Shown here one piece after another: positions 62,075 to 64,000 of a stretch of 64,000 bases of DNA (its first letter is position 1; every line of letters starts with the position of its first letter). Under the pieces are notes generated by a model. The model saw only the letters and a list, made by a program, of their open reading frames with translations. It made no database searches and had not been told where the DNA came from. This DNA is from an uncultured Collinsella sp. (GTDB lineage Bacteria; Actinomycetota; Coriobacteriia; Coriobacteriales; Coriobacteriaceae), in assembly GCA_902475785.1 (NCBI GenBank), contig CABSAN010000005.1:13840-77839 (forward strand). The letters run 5' to 3'. The translations under genes were made by a program, and so were the position numbers.

Positions 62075-62494
62075 TTATGCCAGCTCCGCTCCCAGAGCCT
62101 TGCAGGCCGCCTCACCCTCGTCGTCGGGCGCGTCGTAGCAGATGGTGGAATCCGCGACGTTGACGCCGGCCTCGTCGGCGTCGGCCTTCCAGTTGTCCAT
62201 CCACTCGCCCTCGGCCCACGAAAAGGAGCCAAAGAGGACGACCTTCTTGTCGCCGAGAGTCTCCTTGACCTCGTCCCACATCGGCTGGAACTCATCGTAC
62301 TCGAGTTCCTCGGAGCCCATGGCGGGGCAGCCGAAGGCGAAGGCGTCGTAGTCGGCGGCCTTGTCTGCGGAGAAATCGGCGCAGGAGATGACCTCTGCCT
62401 CGGCGCCGGCACCGGTTGCGCCCTCGGCAACGAAGTTTGCCATTGCCTCGGTGTTGCCTGTGCCGCTCCAGTAGACGACGGCGATCTTGCTCAT
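62075..62494 (-). CDS. Flavodoxin
   Basis: A 139-residue short-chain flavodoxin, an FMN-binding electron carrier. The phosphate-binding loop is WSGTGNTEAMA, followed by AFGCPAMGSEELE and FGSFSWAEGEWM for FMN contact. The ATG at 62494 has GAAAGGA upstream. It follows a DUF3793 gene, a pairing I recall from other gut anaerobes. Confidence 0.95.
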   Translation of the reverse strand: MSKIAVVYWSGTGNTEAMANFVAEGATGAGAEAEVISCADFSADKAADYDAFAFGCPAMGSEELEYDEFQPMWDEVKETLGDKKVVLFGSFSWAEGEWMDNWKADADEAGVNVADSTICYDAPDDEGEAACKALGAELA

Positions 62495-62540
62495 ATGTTT
62501 TCCTTTCGGTTGTGCGGCGTGCGGCCGCGTTTTGTATGCT

Positions 62541-63245
62541 CTATCGGGTTGCCTGGACAAGTTGTCCCAGGGTGCAGCCCTGTTGATAGATATAGGTAAG
62601 GTATTGCGTGCATGCGCGATAGGAGTCAAAGGTCGCGAGCGCCTGTTCGACGTTCGTGTATACCTTCCAGGCGCCAAAGACCTTATAGTTTTCGCCGTGC
62701 TGGACGATAAACTGATGGACATCTTCGTAGGGATAGCCCAAAAAATAGCCAATTTCGTGGGGGAACTCGCACATGCACCCCGTATCGCAGTGCCTATTTC
62801 GCGCGAGTGCGCAGATACTGCCGTCATAGGCGCTTTCTGCGGCATTGCTGCTTGCCAGCGTGATGCGCGCGGCGAGATACACCAGGGATGCGGGCAGGTT
62901 GTGGACATCGTAGCCTTCGGCGACAAGCGCCGTCGCGGCGCGGGGGTCGGAGAGATATCGCATAAGGTCCGCAGGGCGGTACACATAGATGAGCGCACCG
63001 CAGGGGCGCCAGACCAAAACGCTCATATGGATCCCGAGTGGCTGGAGCTCGCGGTTGCATTGGGCTATGACGGCGAGCAGGCGAGAGCGTCGCTCTTCGA
63101 TATGGGCGGCGCCGGGCTTTCCGTTTTGGTTGGCGTAAACGCCGGGATAGGTAAAGAGCGAAGCCGGCTTGATACCTGCGAGCGTAGGGGAGCAGTTGCG
63201 CACGACAGCCGTTTGGTATGTTGGGATGTCAATGGTTCGAGTCAC
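62541..63245 (-). CDS. DUF3793-family protein
   Basis: A 234-residue protein of the DUF3793 family, recognised from RHCDTGCMCEFPHEIGYFLGYPYEDV and the ending that follows. The pattern of His and Cys residues in that stretch suggests metal or heme binding, but no activity is known to me. GTG start with AAAGGGG upstream. The promoter at 63285-63312 drives this gene and probably the flavodoxin. Confidence 0.85.
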   Translation of the reverse strand: MTRTIDIPTYQTAVVRNCSPTLAGIKPASLFTYPGVYANQNGKPGAAHIEERRSRLLAVIAQCNRELQPLGIHMSVLVWRPCGALIYVYRPADLMRYLSDPRAATALVAEGYDVHNLPASLVYLAARITLASSNAAESAYDGSICALARNRHCDTGCMCEFPHEIGYFLGYPYEDVHQFIVQHGENYKVFGAWKVYTNVEQALATFDSYRACTQYLTYIYQQGCTLGQLVQATR

Positions 63246-63284
63246 GTTGCCCCTTTCGAGCCCTCACTTGTTAGCCTAGGAAAA

Positions 63285-63312
63285 CTTATACTCGAAAGTA
63301 AGCCATGGTCAA
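63285..63312 (-). promoter_or_regulatory. Promoter of the DUF3793-flavodoxin operon
   Basis: On the minus strand TTGACC (63307-63312) and TATAAG (63285-63290) with 16-bp spacing, about 40 bases before the start. Confidence 0.75.
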
Positions 63313-63375
63313 CAAAAAAGTTTGAAGAGGGAAACTAATTGACCGAACGGACATGATTTTGGGTTAAGATAGGGA

Positions 63376-63391
63376 CACCCCATGGGGGTAT
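63376..63391 (+). promoter_or_regulatory. Possible copper-type operator
   Basis: CACCCCATGGGGGTAT contains a perfect CCCCATGGGG (63378-63387) flanked by A/T, resembling CsoR-type copper repressor operators. It lies 30-45 bases before the HMA-like gene. The repressor itself is not in the window. Confidence 0.45.
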
Positions 63392-63420
63392 CTAGATAGG
63401 GCTACTTGAAAGGGGAACGC

Positions 63421-63804
63421 ATGAGTGACTTGCTCAACCCTTCGAATCTCATCGTGCTGGCCGTCATTGCCGTCGGCATGTTTTTTGGACTGCGTCGCAT
63501 TGTCGCTTCGACACACGGAAAGAGCTGCTGCAGCGATGGCGCGAGCGGTAAGAAGGCCAAGAAGGTAGTGGTTGCGGATACCGATCTGTCCCACTACCCC
63601 TATAGCGATGAGTTGCTCATCGGCGGCATGAGCCGTGATGGCTGCGCTCAGAATGTGGCCAATGCCCTGAATGCGCTGGATGGCGTGTGGGCAACGGTGA
63701 CGTATGCGGACCACACGGCACGCGTGCGCTCTAAGCAGCCGGTTGATCGTGGTGTCCTTGAGGCTGCCGTGAGAGATGCGGGTTACTACGTCATGACGCT
63801 GTAG
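63421..63804 (+). CDS. Membrane-anchored HMA-like protein with altered metal motif
   Basis: A 127-residue protein. An N-terminal helix (about 10-28) and a short basic linker with KSCCSDG are followed by a heavy-metal-associated fold: LLIGGMSRDGCAQNVANALNALDGVW. The usual CxxC is reduced to one Cys (GMSRDGC, first Cys replaced by Arg). The CC pair in the linker may take part in metal binding. The ATG at 63421 follows AAAGGGGAA. A possible copper-type operator lies upstream. Confidence 0.82.
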   Translation: MSDLLNPSNLIVLAVIAVGMFFGLRRIVASTHGKSCCSDGASGKKAKKVVVADTDLSHYPYSDELLIGGMSRDGCAQNVANALNALDGVWATVTYADHTARVRSKQPVDRGVLEAAVRDAGYYVMTL

Positions 63805-63830
63805 GCCTTGCCTTGGATGCGCGTCCTTGT

Positions 63831-64000
63831 CTAGGCTCGTCCGCGTAGTTCGATGTCCTGGATGTCGTCGAAGTCGATGACGATATCCCTGAGTTTGAGT
63901 AGCTTGAACGCAGGGAGCACCTCATCAAGGATGCCCGTGCGAGCGCGATAGCCGTACGTATCGTAATAGGTGACGCGCACCAAGTCGCCGCGTTTGAGGC
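63831..64000 (-). CDS. YolD-like protein, C-terminal part
   Basis: A frame open to the window edge encodes the last 56 residues: DLVRVTYYDTYGYRARTGIL, then KLLKLRDIVIDFDDIQDIEL and RGRA at the end. The alternating pattern and closing FDDIQDIE fit the YolD-like family, whose genes often lie next to Y-family DNA polymerases. The start lies outside the window. Confidence 0.6.
   Translation of the reverse strand, partial: LKRGDLVRVTYYDTYGYRARTGILDEVLPAFKLLKLRDIVIDFDDIQDIELRGRA

Overview
The window looks like the chromosome of a gut Coriobacterium, most probably Collinsella or a close relative. The basis is about 60% GC with strong codon bias, an actinobacterial uvrC / rapZ / whiA / gap-pgk-tpiA-gpmI-secG backbone, anaerobic ribonucleotide reductase, several peptide-type ABC importers and many lipoproteins and cell-surface proteins. 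The genus is inferred from gene content, since no rRNA is present.

Layout. 1-3.4 kb: the end of murJ, then uvrC. 3.4-14.2 kb: a probable sialic acid uptake and catabolism locus with a Tat-type lipoprotein binding protein, a permease, a permease-ATPase fusion, a second ATPase, two acetylesterase-like hydrolases (the second has lost its nucleophile), a NanA-type aldolase, a ROK kinase and NanE. 14.3-21.5 kb: rapZ, whiA, the lower glycolysis operon and secG. 21.7-27.7 kb: a complete second Opp/Dpp importer. 27.7-32.7 kb: two very long palindromes, tRNA-Leu, a PAS/GAF/PP2C phosphatase, a fused STAS-kinase regulator, and a cluster of three identical tRNA-Gly genes with tRNA-Cys and tRNA-Val. 32.7-36.5 kb: nrdD and nrdG behind an NrdR-box promoter. 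36.5-45.7 kb: folE, an HD phosphohydrolase, folB, peptidases, an FKBP isomerase next to an orphan UreE-like protein, a HAD phosphatase, a Fur-family regulator, acylphosphatase, RNase H and a LysR regulator. 45.8-48.8 kb: O-acetylhomoserine sulfhydrylase behind a cysteine-containing leader peptide, then a secreted protein. 48.9-53.6 kb: ketopantoate reductase, an aldo/keto reductase, an oxidoreductase and endonuclease IV. 53.8-56.9 kb: a polar amino acid ABC importer. 57.1-61.9 kb: a cobalamin riboswitch followed by a giant surface protein with a terpenoid-cyclase-like toroid. 62-64 kb: flavodoxin with a DUF3793 protein, a membrane-anchored HMA-like protein, and the end of a YolD-like gene.

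Three observations stand out. First, intergenic regions carry many long fold-back palindromes (about 80-130 nt, arms up to 29 perfect base pairs). They fall into at least three groups in which the arms mostly differ from locus to locus while short internal-loop motifs are conserved. Second, the cobalamin riboswitch sits directly in front of a wall- or membrane-anchored protein with an alpha/alpha toroid, the fold of vertebrate intrinsic factor, which suggests a surface corrinoid-capture protein. Third, the metY leader holds a 17-codon Cys-containing ORF whose strong Shine-Dalgarno and downstream half can form mutually exclusive hairpins, as in an attenuator.

All calls come from reading the sequence and from family knowledge. 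No database search or folding calculation was run. Starts were moved from the longest frame to the best ribosome-binding site where that was clear.
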